Shown: positions 1 to 10,107, numbered from the stretch's first letter. The stretch is DNA of 64,000 bases from an uncultured Lachnospiraceae bacterium (GCA_900539715.1 UQDA01000003.1:100413-164412); one strand, 5' to 3'. Notes: generated by a model not told the origin, from the letters alone. Translations and numbers: made by a program.

Positions 1-11
1 TGACGCTTACT

Positions 12-1271
12 ATGGCAGGGATGCTGATCGCAGGCTTGTTATTGATAATAGGTGTATATCTGCTTCCAACAGGGCGGATGAAAGGACATGTGGCAAATTC
101 GGCAGATACATTTAATTACGAGGGAGAATATCCGGAAATTGTTCAGGGATACAGAAACAGTATTCTGGATAATTACACGGATGCATTGATGTATGCGACA
201 GCGATTCATCCGGGAACTGGGAATCCGGTTTCGGATGCTATGAGGAACAGGAGATATGAAGATTCCGGTTCTAATCTGGCGCAGTCACTGAATGACTATG
301 CAAATGATGTGACGGGGAAAGAGGATGCCCGTTATGAGATGGAATATCCCAGATATTGGCATGGATATCTTGTGATTTTAAAGCCCCTGCTGCTGTTTTT
401 TGATATCGGAGAGATCAGGATGTTTAACATGGTTATTCAGGGAGCTTTGCTTCTTTTTCTGTTTTATCAGGCAGATAAAAAGCTGGGGGGACGTTCTATT
501 GTTCCTATTGGGATGATGATGGCGGTGCTGAATCCAATCGTCCTTCCGTTGTCTTTGCAGTATTCATGGGTATATTATATTGCGTTGGTCAGCGCGGATA
601 TTTTATTGTTCATGAGAGAACCGTTTCAGAATAAAAAGTATCTCTATTTATTTCTGGTGACGGGAGCTATGACAAGTTATATGGACCTGTTGACATACCC
701 ACTGATTACCCTGGGACTTCCAGCTGTTTTGCTGTTCCTGATGGAGCGGGAGACAAAATGGCAGACAAGATTTCTTCGTTCTGTAGAGATTATACTGACC
801 TGGGGAATCGGATATGGTGTGATGTGGTTTGGAAAATGGTTTTTGGCGTGGATATTAGGAGTAAACAGCATGTTTGCAGATGCCCTTGGAGAGATTGGGA
901 TTCGGTTATCCTCTACAGGAGAGGCGCAGGAGGCGCTGAGCGGAATCATGGTTCTTGCTAAAAATATCGGTGTGATCGTGAAGTGGCCGTATATATTTAT
1001 GCTGCTGTTGTTTTTGGGAGGATGTATTCTTTTATGGTATAAAAACCGTGGAGGCTGTCAGGTAAAAGAGAAGGTTCTTTATTCGCTGCCGTATATTGTA
1101 ATGATTCTACTGCCGGTGGTATGGCTGATGATTCTGGCAAACCATTCGTGGGTGCATTCCAGATATACATATCGGGAATTGGCAGTAACGGTGTTGGCAG
1201 GGAGCGCTATGGTTCTGAAATTATGGATACCTGATAAAACTGTGGCACAGGAAAAGTCCGAACAGTTATAA
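12..1271 (+). CDS. Multi-pass membrane protein of unknown function (5' end possibly outside window)
   Basis: Reads as an integral membrane protein. A hydrophobic helix at residues 3-20 is followed by an extracytoplasmic stretch of about 95 residues rich in Tyr, Asn and Asp, then roughly eight further hydrophobic helices from residue 120 to 400. The overall plan resembles GT-C type polyprenyl-dependent transferases, and the gene sits in front of a ChbG-type deacetylase and a GT2, so a role in surface glycan assembly is a fair inference. I do not recognise the family. The reading frame stays open to the left edge, so the true start may lie upstream; the ATG at 12 has no visible ribosome site because the sequence begins there. 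Base composition is AT-rich like the next three genes and unlike the rest of the window. Confidence 0.75.
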   Translation: MAGMLIAGLLLIIGVYLLPTGRMKGHVANSADTFNYEGEYPEIVQGYRNSILDNYTDALMYATAIHPGTGNPVSDAMRNRRYEDSGSNLAQSLNDYANDVTGKEDARYEMEYPRYWHGYLVILKPLLLFFDIGEIRMFNMVIQGALLLFLFYQADKKLGGRSIVPIGMMMAVLNPIVLPLSLQYSWVYYIALVSADILLFMREPFQNKKYLYLFLVTGAMTSYMDLLTYPLITLGLPAVLLFLMERETKWQTRFLRSVEIILTWGIGYGVMWFGKWFLAWILGVNSMFADALGEIGIRLSSTGEAQEALSGIMVLAKNIGVIVKWPYIFMLLLFLGGCILLWYKNRGGCQVKEKVLYSLPYIVMILLPVVWLMILANHSWVHSRYTYRELAVTVLAGSAMVLKLWIPDKTVAQEKSEQL

Positions 1272-1293
1272 AATGGAAATCTGGGAGAAAAAA

Positions 1294-2175
1294 ATGGGTG
1301 TAAAAATAGATATTCATGCGGATGATTTTGGAGAATCCGTGCATGCGAGTGAAGATATTCTGGACTGTCTGAAAGCGGGAAAGCTGGACAGTATCAGTGT
1401 TCTTGCGAATATGAGCTGTTTTCAAACCTGCGTAAAAAGGTATCGGGAGGAAGAGAAGGATTTCCCGAAGAAGCCAAGGATATCTGTTCATTTGAACTTT
1501 ATGGAAGGGAGTTGCCTGTCTGCTCCTGAAACCTTACCTGGACTGGTAGATGAAGAAGGGCATTTTTGTATTTCATGGGGAAAACTATTTCTCCAATCAT
1601 TCCTTCCTGGAAGAAAAAAAATGAAGGAGCAGCTGCAGACAGAGATAGAGCTTCAGACTTCAGCGGTGCAAAAGGCATTTCCTGAGCTGAAGAAGCTGCG
1701 GTTTGACAGTCATCAGCATACGCATATGATTCCGGTGGTAGCAGATGCTTTGCTGGAAGTGATTCAAAAGAACGGATTAGAAGTGGAATACGTGCGTAAT
1801 TCCAGAGAACCGATGTTCCCGTTTTTGAAAAAAGGTTCTTTCTATAAAACATACCGTCCGGTGAATTTTGTAAAAAATATGATTTTACATTTTTGTTCAT
1901 TTCTGTTAGAAGGAAAATTCCGGAAGATGGGACTTGAACCCATGTATTTGTGGGGCTTGATTATGAGCGGATATATGGATAGGGAAAGAGTGGCGGCATT
2001 GATGCCGATATTGAAAAAAACGGCTGAGAGACGGGGAAGGACATTAGAAATCCTGTTTCATCCGGGACAGGTGTTAAAGACAGAAATTACGCCGGAATTC
2101 AGTCAGGAAGAAGCGATAGCTTTTCATGTGTCGGATGACAGAAAAGTGGAAAAGCAGGCAGTTATGGGGATGTAA
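1294..2175 (+). CDS. ChbG/HpnK (YdjC) family carbohydrate deacetylase
   Basis: Family members remove acetyl groups from amino sugars with a divalent metal. The visible signature is HADDFG near the N-terminus (metal-binding Asp pair), SVHLNFMEG, the metal-ligand motif DSHQHTHM in the middle, and EILFHPG near the C-terminus; length (about 293 aa) suits the family. I place the start at 1294 rather than at the in-frame ATG 1273, because GGGAG at 1283-1287 sits six bases before it and the family usually begins right at IDIHADDFG. It starts just after the preceding membrane protein and just before a GT2, so it probably deacetylates a lipid-linked or surface sugar. The substrate cannot be read from sequence. 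Confidence 0.88.
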   Translation: MGVKIDIHADDFGESVHASEDILDCLKAGKLDSISVLANMSCFQTCVKRYREEEKDFPKKPRISVHLNFMEGSCLSAPETLPGLVDEEGHFCISWGKLFLQSFLPGRKKMKEQLQTEIELQTSAVQKAFPELKKLRFDSHQHTHMIPVVADALLEVIQKNGLEVEYVRNSREPMFPFLKKGSFYKTYRPVNFVKNMILHFCSFLLEGKFRKMGLEPMYLWGLIMSGYMDRERVAALMPILKKTAERRGRTLEILFHPGQVLKTEITPEFSQEEAIAFHVSDDRKVEKQAVMGM

Positions 2176-2205
2176 GAAAGAAAAATCATGAAGGAGAAAA
2201 ATGTG

Positions 2206-3135
2206 ATGGATAAAATAGCAGTACTGATTCCTTGCTATAATGAGGAGAAAACGATTGAAAAAGTTATCCATGATGCAAAGGAAGCACTTCCCGAGGCAGT
2301 AATTTATGTATATAACAACAATTCTACCGACCGGACAGCGGAGCTTGCTCAAAAAGCAGGAGCTGTTGTGCGTAACGAGTACAAGCAGGGAAAAGGAAAC
2401 GTAATCCGGAGGATGTTTCAGGAGATAGATGCCGAATGCTACATTATGGTAGATGGTGATGACACCTATCCCATGGAAAATGCCGGTGAGATGGCAAAAC
2501 TGGTGTTAGAGAAAAATTCGGATATGGTGGTAGGTGACAGGCTCTCTTCCACCTATTTTGAAGAGAATAAACGTCCGTTTCACAATATGGGAAACAGCTT
2601 GGTTCGAGCTTCGATAAATGCGCTCTTTAAATCAAATATCAGGGATATTATGACCGGATACCGGGCGTTTTCTTATCGTTTTGTCAAGACATTTCCAGTG
2701 TTGTCAAGAGGGTTTGAGATTGAAACAGAAATGACGATTCATGCAGTTTACAACAATATGCAGGTGGATAATGTGGTAATCGCTTATCGTGACAGGCCGG
2801 AAGGAAGTGAATCAAAGCTGAATACTTATTCTGATGGCTTTAAAGTGCTGGGGACGATTTTCAGGATGTTCCGACAGTATCGCCCTTTTGCATTTTTTGG
2901 TCTTATGGCGCTTTTATTGTTTTTGATTGCAGTTGTATTTTTTGTTCCGGTAGGGATTGAATTTGTGAAAACGGGACTTGTCCCGAAATTCCCCACATTG
3001 ATAGTATGTGGATTTGCAGCATTGGCGGCGATTCAATCACTGTTTGCAGGGTTGATTTTGCATAATCTGGGCATGAAAGACAGAAGGGATTTTGAATTCC
3101 GGCTTCAGATTGTGGAAAAAATGGAAAAGAGATGA
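2206..3135 (+). CDS. Family 2 glycosyltransferase with C-terminal membrane helices (DPM1/GtrB-like)
   Basis: Transfers a sugar from a nucleotide donor, probably to polyprenyl phosphate at the inner membrane face. The GT-A fold is clear: IPCYNEEKTI at the N-terminus, MVDGDDTYP as the metal-binding DxD-like region, and MTGYRAFS plus GFEIETEMT, which are typical of dolichyl-phosphate mannose synthase relatives. Two hydrophobic helices occupy about residues 225-250 and 260-285. The ATG at 2206 has AAGGAG at 2191-2196; the upstream in-frame ATG at 2188 has only a weak AAGAAAG. The stop codon overlaps a possible start of the next gene (ATGA at 3132-3135), suggesting translational coupling. Confidence 0.88.
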   Translation: MDKIAVLIPCYNEEKTIEKVIHDAKEALPEAVIYVYNNNSTDRTAELAQKAGAVVRNEYKQGKGNVIRRMFQEIDAECYIMVDGDDTYPMENAGEMAKLVLEKNSDMVVGDRLSSTYFEENKRPFHNMGNSLVRASINALFKSNIRDIMTGYRAFSYRFVKTFPVLSRGFEIETEMTIHAVYNNMQVDNVVIAYRDRPEGSESKLNTYSDGFKVLGTIFRMFRQYRPFAFFGLMALLLFLIAVVFFVPVGIEFVKTGLVPKFPTLIVCGFAALAAIQSLFAGLILHNLGMKDRRDFEFRLQIVEKMEKR

Positions 3136-5178
3136 GATTACTGAAAGAAAAAGAAGTCAATAGGAAAGAAAATATCTGGCCATGGTACTGGAAAAAACAA
3201 GGGATTTTCTGTAGTAACAGCATTTGTGGCAGCCCTTATCTGCGTACAGATTTTTAAAGCAGCAGGAGTGATAAGCTTTGAATTTTTATTTCCCTATCTC
3301 GTTTTAATCTTTTTTATGTATGGTTTTTTGCATAAATACTGGGTAGTCGGTATCTGTAAAAAATGGCTGCATTCAGAGGAAAAGAGCTTAAAGCTTGTCG
3401 CTGCTGTAGTGGCTGCGGCAGCGGTTCAGGGAGTGTCTGCAGAAGGGGCGATTAAAATCGAAAGTTCAGCAGCACTTATTTCGGCAATTATATTGATACT
3501 GGTCTTATACTTATATACCTGGTTTATCTTAAAATATCAGGCGGAGTCAGGGAGATACCGTTTTAAGGAGAACTATGCGGTTTATTTGTTTGCATTATTG
3601 TTAGCGGTATTTACTGCGACCGGAAAGAAAGATATTTTTGCGATACAGGGATGGAGCGGCTGGTTTCGTGTACTGATCGGGGAGTATATATTGCTCTATC
3701 TGACGTTGAATTGTTGTCTGGAGATTTTTGAGAATATACAGATAATGGGACAAGTCAGAGAAGGAACTGAAAGAGAATACGGTGGTATTAAAAAGCTTCT
3801 GCACAGCAGGCCGTTTCAATGGGGAGCGGTAATTTTTGTGATGACCTGTCTTGTGGATGCAGTATTTCTGTTGGCGTTTTTCCCGGGGGTTATGGAATAT
3901 GATTCATTTGTGCAGATGTGTCAGGTATATGGAGCGGATTACAGCAATCATCATCCCTGGCTTCACACAATGCTGATCAAGCTTATTTATGATACGGGTT
4001 ATGTATTGCTGGGGAGCTATAACAGGGCATTTGCACTTTACTGTATATTTCAGATTTTAATTTTAGCTTTTGCTTTCGCATGTGTGGTTGGTTATTTGGC
4101 CCAAAAGGGAGTAAAGTCAGCGTATCTGGTTTTGATTGGGGCAATTTACATTTTATCACCGATCAATCAGATGTATTCTATCACTATGTGGAAGGATATC
4201 CCTTTCGGTGTTACGGTCGTTTTGTTTACGCTGCTGCTTTGCGTGATGCGGGATCATTTAAAGACGGGGGGGTCAAATCGCATATGCTGGGTATTGTTTG
4301 TGCCGGTAAGTTTTGGACTGTGTTTTTTCAGAAGTAATGGGTTGTATGTTTTCCTGGGGATGATTCCGTTTCTGATCTGGGCATGTTGGAAACAGTGGAA
4401 GGCTGCGGTTGGCGCAGTTGCAATGGTACTGATATTAGGGATTATTTATAAAGGACCGGTATTTTCTTATTTTCATGTATCAGAACCGGATATGATAGAA
4501 TCTCTGTCCATCCCGGCTCAGCAGATTACGGCGGTGATTTCTTACGACGGAAAAATTTCAGAAGAGCAAAAGAAATTGCTGGCAGGGGTGATAGAGTTGG
4601 AAAAGGTTCCTGAGGCATATTTGGAATCTACGACCTGCTCTGATGCGATTAAAAATCTTGTCAGAGAGACAGACAGGCAGGAATATATCGGGGAGCACGC
4701 TGGAGAATTTCTGAAGACATGGATATCGTTGTTTTTTGATAATCCGAGGATTTATGTAGAAGCTTTTATTGATGAGACAAAAGGCTACTGGTATCATAAT
4801 ACGAAATTCCCGTTTATATGGGCGACCTATATTCAGGAGAAGGGCATGGGAATCGACCGTGCAAGCCAATTGCCGGAAGGGATGGTTCAGGGGATACGGG
4901 GATATCTGGATGCATATAAAAAGCATTTTGATGAATATCTGAGTGTGGGACTGTTTATCTATTTGTTCTTTGTGTGTTTGATGTGTGGGATTCACAAGAA
5001 GAGTGCTCATCTTATTGCGTATCTTCCGGCATTGGGGATATGGGGAACGTTATTGATTGCAACTCCGGTATTTGCGGACTTGCGGTATGCCTATGCGATT
5101 TATCTGTCGGTGCCGTTTTTGACATGTTTGACGGTGGTAGATACAGCCTCCCACCCCATCAAAATCCCTCCCATATAA
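3132..5178 (+). CDS. DUF6020-like multi-pass membrane protein, apparent N-terminal frameshift
   Basis: A large membrane protein with about a dozen hydrophobic segments and the region PGVMEYDSFVQM followed by NHHPWLHT, which I associate from memory with the DUF6020 family (function unknown). The long open frame begins only at a GTG (3226) that has no ribosome site and falls inside the first helix. A better start is the ATG at 3132, overlapping the GT2 stop as ATGA; it opens MRLLKEKEVNRKENIWPWYW and then runs out of frame at the A6 tract 3192-3197. Removing one A joins the two frames smoothly. The protein is therefore either disrupted or affected by a sequencing error. Its last dozen residues lie antisense to the convergent gene. 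Confidence 0.7.
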
Positions 5179-6536
5179 AACAGCGGCATATTATAAATGG
5201 TATATCTGCTCTGACAGAAGATTACTGCGGATACGACCGCCACATTGACGATGATACAAAGAAGGACCAGCAAGGAGAAGTGTACGACCTCCGGGCGGGC
5301 CTTCTTTTTTGTACAAACGCCGTTTTCCGAAGTGCAGCGGCGTTTGGAACGCACGATGCAGAGCGCACAAAGGGCGAGATAGCCTGCGTACAGGATGAGC
5401 GCGGCAATTGAAAGCAGGAAAGTCCGCATGGAAACGGTTGTCACAAGGCCGGAGAGCACATTGTCCAAAAAGCATCCTATCATGGAGGGCAGGCAGGACA
5501 AAAGAAGGCTTCCGGTCATGGTCTGCATGATATCATCGACCCGGGCTGCCATTTCTGTTTCTGTGCCGGGTTCATTGGCGGCAACATAGTCGGTAACACC
5601 GGGGCGGAGAGTATCTATCTGGATATGGTCATAATGGTCGCCAAAATGGTTGACGCGGGGAAGCCAGCCATTCGGTGCGCTGTGTTTTAAATAACCCGCT
5701 TCGTCGCAGGTATCATAAATATCGTAAAACAGTTTGCGAATATTGGCATCGTCGATTTTCTCCCCGTAGTCACGCTCGGCAGTATAAAATATCATGGTGA
5801 GCAGAAAGCGGCTGTCTCCGCTGTGGCGGACGGTTTCTCCGCGCAGGACGGTGTTATAAGAAAGGTCCAGTCCGGTAACGGCAAGAAGGATGGTAAGGGC
5901 AGATACAGCGAGGGACAGCAGCCCCTTTTTCCAGCATTTTGAGCGGAGCATTTCCACGAAAATGACAGTCAGCAGGATGAGCAGAGCTGCGTACATCTGC
6001 TTGCGGATAGAAATGAGCAGGATGCAGAAAATAGCAGCGCTGCAAAGATTTTTCAGGCGGGAGCGCGCTTCCATGACATAGGCTGCCAGAAAACGGAAAA
6101 ATAATAAGAACAGCGGAAGCGCCAGAGCCTCGGATTCAATGCTGGTGGAGTACATAGCGCGTCTTCCCGCACCGAAGCGGCACAATAAGGACACCCCAAA
6201 AGGCATCATGAGCAGAAGAAAGGCGACCGGTTTGGGGAGGGAGAGCTTTTTGTATAAAAATGCGGGAATCGACCAGGCGGCAACTGCAGTAAGAAGGCTC
6301 TGGATGATGATGGCGCCCATCAGATATTTTTCGCGGTCGGGTCCGAAAAGCGCGCGCATAAGAGCCAGAAAGAGGGAGTAGAGCGGTTCCCGGTGCAGGC
6401 TCATGGCGATATAGGTCTCGCTGTCGGGGGAGAGATAAGGTCCGTCCAGAAAAGCGAAGAACAGGTAAAATATCGCAGAAAAGATGAGCATTGCGGATAA
6501 AAAGAAAGTATCCCGGCGGGATTTGGAAAGTTTCAT
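5100..6536 (-). CDS. Multi-pass membrane protein of unknown function (GT-C-like topology)
   Basis: A 478-residue protein with about ten hydrophobic helices. After the first helix comes SPDSETYIAMSLHREPLY, an acidic-aromatic loop of the kind seen at the active face of GT-C glycosyltransferases; a second soluble stretch lies at about residues 230-330, and the C-terminal part has QSRYTIYNMPLFYM. The family is not recognised with certainty. AAGGAG lies seven bases ahead of the ATG on the minus strand. The 3' end overlaps the convergent DUF6020-like gene by 79 bp, and the last 12 or so residues look like antisense read-through of that gene, so the native C-terminus may have been replaced. Divergent from the FkbH operon. 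Confidence 0.72.
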   Translation of the reverse strand: MKLSKSRRDTFFLSAMLIFSAIFYLFFAFLDGPYLSPDSETYIAMSLHREPLYSLFLALMRALFGPDREKYLMGAIIIQSLLTAVAAWSIPAFLYKKLSLPKPVAFLLLMMPFGVSLLCRFGAGRRAMYSTSIESEALALPLFLLFFRFLAAYVMEARSRLKNLCSAAIFCILLISIRKQMYAALLILLTVIFVEMLRSKCWKKGLLSLAVSALTILLAVTGLDLSYNTVLRGETVRHSGDSRFLLTMIFYTAERDYGEKIDDANIRKLFYDIYDTCDEAGYLKHSAPNGWLPRVNHFGDHYDHIQIDTLRPGVTDYVAANEPGTETEMAARVDDIMQTMTGSLLLSCLPSMIGCFLDNVLSGLVTTVSMRTFLLSIAALILYAGYLALCALCIVRSKRRCTSENGVCTKKKARPEVVHFSLLVLLCIIVNVAVVSAVIFCQSRYTIYNMPLFYMGGILMGWEAVSTTVKHVKNGTDR

Positions 6537-6666
6537 GGTAAATCTCCTTACATTTAAAACAGGACTCAGAATTAAAAAACAGGTACTTAATTAAAATCTA
6601 TGATAGCAGAAGCCTGTCTGAAAAAGCAACAAAATATTAAAAATCCCCCAATCCCTAAATCCAGCC

Positions 6667-6696
6667 TTGTATCCCCCCTCCAAAATGTAGTATCAT
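6667..6696 (+). promoter_or_regulatory. Candidate sigma-A promoter for the FkbH operon
   Basis: TTGTAT at 6667-6672 and TATCAT at 6691-6696 are 18 bases apart in an AT-rich gap of 217 bases between two divergent genes. The distance to the ATG at 6754 leaves a leader of about 50 bases. Nothing else structured was noticed in the gap. Confidence 0.45.
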
Positions 6697-6753
6697 AGAA
6701 CCATCCAACACGACCGACACCTACTATCAGATTCAGGAAAGGATCATTCAGAT

Positions 6754-8535
6754 ATGCTTTTAGAACTTCAATACCCTTTTGACAGTGAATTCATTTTAAA
6801 AAAATCAAAGAGCTTAAAGCGCCGCCTCTTAGAGGAGAACACAGCGCGCATCAAAAAAAAGATAGCGGTTCTGGGCGGCTCGACAACGCACGACGTGGTC
6901 AGGATTCTGGAGCTGTTTTTATTGAATCAGGGCATAGAACCGGAATTTTATGAGTCCGAGTACGGGATGTACTGGGAAGACGCGATGTTTGGCAACGAGG
7001 AGCTGAATGCGTTCGCACCGGACATGATATATATCCATACGAGTCTCCGCAATCTGAGGAGCTTTCCGGAGCCGTCCGATTCCAGAGAAGCGGTGGAGGA
7101 GAAGCTCGCGGCAGAATACGGGCGTTTTGAGACGATGTGGGAAAAACTGGCGCAGGAACGTCAGTGTCCGGTGATACAGAATAATTTTGAGTATCCGTAT
7201 TTCCGGCTGATGGGCAATCAGGATGGAGCGGATATACACGGGCGGACGTATTATGTGAATGAGATGAACCGCCGGTTTGCGGCATATGCGCAGGAGCATC
7301 AGAACTTTTTTATCAATGATATCAACTATCAGTCGGCAGTTTACGGACTGGATGAGTGGTCTGCGCCGGAATACTGGCATATGTATAAATACAGCCTCTG
7401 CCTGAAGGCAATCCCGTGGCTGGCGCATAATGTTGCGAATATCGTGAAGTCTGTTTTCGGTAAAAATAAAAAATCCCTCGTGCTTGATTTGGACAACACG
7501 CTGTGGGGCGGCATCGTGGGCGACGACGGTCCTGAAAATCTGGAGATAGGGCAGGAGACGAACATGGGGCAGGTATTTGCCGAATTTCAGTCCTATGTGA
7601 AGCTATTGAAGGATTATGGCGTGATGTTAAACGTAGCGTCCAAAAATGAAGAGGAAAATGCGCTGGCGGGATTAAATCATCCTGCGGGCGTTCTGCGTCC
7701 GGATGATTTCCTTTTGATAAAGGCAAACTGGGAGCCGAAGAGCCTGAATATCGAACAGATAGCGCAGCAGCTGAATATCCTGCCGGACAGTCTTGTATTT
7801 GCGGATGACAATCCGGCGGAGAGGGAGATAGTCCGGCAGCAGACAGCGGGCGTGACGGCTCCTGAGATAGGACGTCCGGAGGATTACATCCGCGTATTGG
7901 ATCGTGGCGGATATTTTGAGGTAACGTCTCTTTCGGACGATGACCGTAAGCGAAATGAGATGTATCAGGCGAATTTAAAGCGGGAACAGCAGCAGGCTTC
8001 CTTTGCGGATTATGCGGACTATCTGCGTTCTTTAGAGATGACGGGCGTAGTCAGGCCGTTTGAACCGGTATATATGGGGCGTATCGCGCAGCTTACCAAT
8101 AAGAGCAATCAGTTTAACCTGACGACGCAGCGTTTTACACAGGCGCAGATAGAGCAGATGGCGGCGGACGAAAAATACATTACTCTGTACGGTAAGCTGG
8201 CTGATAAATTTGGGGACAATGGCGTCGTTTCGGTGGTGATAGCAGAAAAGGATGGCAACTGCGCCCATATCCGTCTGTGGCTGATGAGCTGCCGGGTGTT
8301 AAAGCGTGACATGGAGCTTGCGATGCTGGACGGGCTGGCGGAACGCTGCCTGGCGGAAGGCATCAGTACGTTGTACGGCTATTATTATCCGACGGCCAAA
8401 AATAATATGGTCCGGGAATTTTACGGACAGCTCGGCTTTGAAAGGATTTCGGAGGATGAAGCGGGCAATACGGGCTGGAAACTTTCTCTTACGGGATATG
8501 AAAACAAAAATCATGTGATCGAAGTGGAGAATTAA
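6754..8535 (+). CDS. FkbH-like protein: SGNH-like N-domain, HAD-IIIC phosphatase domain, GNAT-like C-domain
   Basis: FkbH proteins take 1,3-bisphosphoglycerate and load a glyceryl group onto a carrier protein; FkbH-like proteins also occur in surface polysaccharide loci. Residues 35-235 resemble an SGNH fold beginning with GGSTTHDV. Residues 240-390 are the HAD domain, with LDLDNTLWGG supplying the catalytic Asp pair (about D245 and D247) and FADDNPAERE the metal-binding acidic pair (about D351 and D352). The C-terminal 170 residues have GNAT-like features such as TNKSNQFNLTT and REFYGQLGF. Length (593 aa) is typical. An MBOAT acyltransferase follows after one base, so the product most likely feeds an acylation step. 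No carrier-protein gene is visible in this operon. Confidence 0.87.
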   Translation: MLLELQYPFDSEFILKKSKSLKRRLLEENTARIKKKIAVLGGSTTHDVVRILELFLLNQGIEPEFYESEYGMYWEDAMFGNEELNAFAPDMIYIHTSLRNLRSFPEPSDSREAVEEKLAAEYGRFETMWEKLAQERQCPVIQNNFEYPYFRLMGNQDGADIHGRTYYVNEMNRRFAAYAQEHQNFFINDINYQSAVYGLDEWSAPEYWHMYKYSLCLKAIPWLAHNVANIVKSVFGKNKKSLVLDLDNTLWGGIVGDDGPENLEIGQETNMGQVFAEFQSYVKLLKDYGVMLNVASKNEEENALAGLNHPAGVLRPDDFLLIKANWEPKSLNIEQIAQQLNILPDSLVFADDNPAEREIVRQQTAGVTAPEIGRPEDYIRVLDRGGYFEVTSLSDDDRKRNEMYQANLKREQQQASFADYADYLRSLEMTGVVRPFEPVYMGRIAQLTNKSNQFNLTTQRFTQAQIEQMAADEKYITLYGKLADKFGDNGVVSVVIAEKDGNCAHIRLWLMSCRVLKRDMELAMLDGLAERCLAEGISTLYGYYYPTAKNNMVREFYGQLGFERISEDEAGNTGWKLSLTGYENKNHVIEVEN

Positions 8536-8536
8536 C

Positions 8537-10093
8537 ATGCTGTTTCAATCTTATGTGTTTATTCTGCTGTTTTTCCCGCTTTGTCTGGCAGGTTTTTGGA
8601 TGCTTTCGCAAAGAGGGAAAACGGCTTTGGCGCAGCTTTGGCTGATCGGTTTTTCCATATGGTTTTATGCGTGGGCGAATCCGGTAAGCCTGGCTGTGTT
8701 GGCGGGAAGTATCGCCGTCAACTACGGACTGTGCCGGAAGCTGGGAAATACAGGGAAAAAAGCGGATACAGGCGCAGAAACCGGGAAAAAAATTCCGGCG
8801 GACAGGAGAAAGCTCCTTTTGTGGGCTGGAATCGGATTTAACGTAGCGCTTTTATTTTATTTTAAATATTTTGATTTTTTTGTGGACAATCTGAATGCAG
8901 TGTTTCGGACGGACTGGACTTTTTCAGCGCTGCTCTGGCCATTGGGTATCAGCTTTTTTACGTTTCAGCAGATCGCTTATCTGGTGGACGTATACAGGGA
9001 GGAGGAAACCTGCTGCAGCCTGCGGGAATATGCCTTGTTTGTTTCCTGCTTTGCCTATGTTTCCTCGGGACCTATCGTGACAGCGGGCGAGATGCTTCCC
9101 AGGTATCGTGCGATAGGGAAAGAGAGATTCGATGCAGAAAAGTTCACGCGCGGTCTGTATCTGTTTACGCTGGGGCTTGCCAAAAAAGTGCTTCTTGCGG
9201 ATACGTTCGGGAAGTCGGTGGATTTTGGATATGCCAATGTGGCGGCGCTTTCCGGAACGGATGCGCTGCTTGTCATGCTGTTTTATACGCTGCAGCTTTA
9301 TTTTGATTTCAGCGGTTATTGCGATATGGGGCGCGGTATCGCGCATATGCTCGGCTTTGAGCTGCCGGTAAATTTTGATTCTCCTTACAGGTCGTCGAAT
9401 CTGGTAGAGTTCTGGAGAAGATGGCATATCACACTGAACCGTTTTTTCCTGAAATATATTTATATACCGTTGGGAGGAAGCAGACGGGGAAGTGCGCGTA
9501 CATATGCAAATCTGTTTCTGATATTTCTCATCAGCGGCATCTGGCATGGCGCTGGCTGGAATTTTATCGTCTGGGGCGCGCTTCACGGGGCGGTCTATGT
9601 GCTTACGAAGGCGTGGCTGAAATATCGGGAAGGGCATAAAAAGGGAGCGGCAGAAAATGTGCAGGCAGGATGTGGCAGGATTTTGAGCAGGACAGGACAT
9701 GCGGCGGGCGTGTTCGGCACTTTTTTATTTGTGAACATCTGCTGGATATTTTTCAGGGCGGCAAATCTGTCTGAGGCGGGAGAGATGCTCGGACGGATTT
9801 TAAAGGGCGGTTTTGGAATGCCGTCTGCCGGTGTGACCGCGCCTTTTAATCTGGAAGAATTCTGGTATGTAATGAAGATATTTCATTTGGATCGGCTTGC
9901 GGGGAGCGGGATGTATCTGTGCGCCGGTATTACGCTGACTGCGCTCGGGCTCGTTTTTTTCCATAAAAATGCCGGAGAGATGGAGAAAAAGTTTAAGCCG
10001 GGGACATGGAATATGATATTGACGGCAGGACTGTTTTTGTGGTGCGTACTGTCTCTTGGAAGTGTGAGCAGCTTTGTATATTTCCAGTTTTAA
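8537..10093 (+). CDS. MBOAT family membrane O-acyltransferase (AlgI/DltB-like)
   Basis: Moves an acyl group across the membrane onto an extracellular polymer. The conserved core is plain: FDFSGYCDMGRG, FWRRWHITLN (about H297) and LISGIWHGAGW with the presumed catalytic His at about 337, spread over a dozen hydrophobic helices; 518 residues is the usual size for AlgI-type proteins. It follows the FkbH-like gene after a single base and precedes an SGNH-like partner by 14 bases, the same pairing as AlgI/AlgJ or DltB/DltD. The acyl donor is not evident; the neighbour suggests a glyceryl or similar short acyl group. Confidence 0.93.
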   Translation: MLFQSYVFILLFFPLCLAGFWMLSQRGKTALAQLWLIGFSIWFYAWANPVSLAVLAGSIAVNYGLCRKLGNTGKKADTGAETGKKIPADRRKLLLWAGIGFNVALLFYFKYFDFFVDNLNAVFRTDWTFSALLWPLGISFFTFQQIAYLVDVYREEETCCSLREYALFVSCFAYVSSGPIVTAGEMLPRYRAIGKERFDAEKFTRGLYLFTLGLAKKVLLADTFGKSVDFGYANVAALSGTDALLVMLFYTLQLYFDFSGYCDMGRGIAHMLGFELPVNFDSPYRSSNLVEFWRRWHITLNRFFLKYIYIPLGGSRRGSARTYANLFLIFLISGIWHGAGWNFIVWGALHGAVYVLTKAWLKYREGHKKGAAENVQAGCGRILSRTGHAAGVFGTFLFVNICWIFFRAANLSEAGEMLGRILKGGFGMPSAGVTAPFNLEEFWYVMKIFHLDRLAGSGMYLCAGITLTALGLVFFHKNAGEMEKKFKPGTWNMILTAGLFLWCVLSLGSVSSFVYFQF

Positions 10094-10107
10094 AGGTTGG
10101 AGAGAAA

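Noticed and set aside
3190..3200. A AAAAAC-type slippery sequence as a programmed -1 frameshift in the DUF6020-like gene
   Set aside because: The heptamer is not in the required phase, and the shift needed to join the frames is not -1; a one-base indel explains it better.
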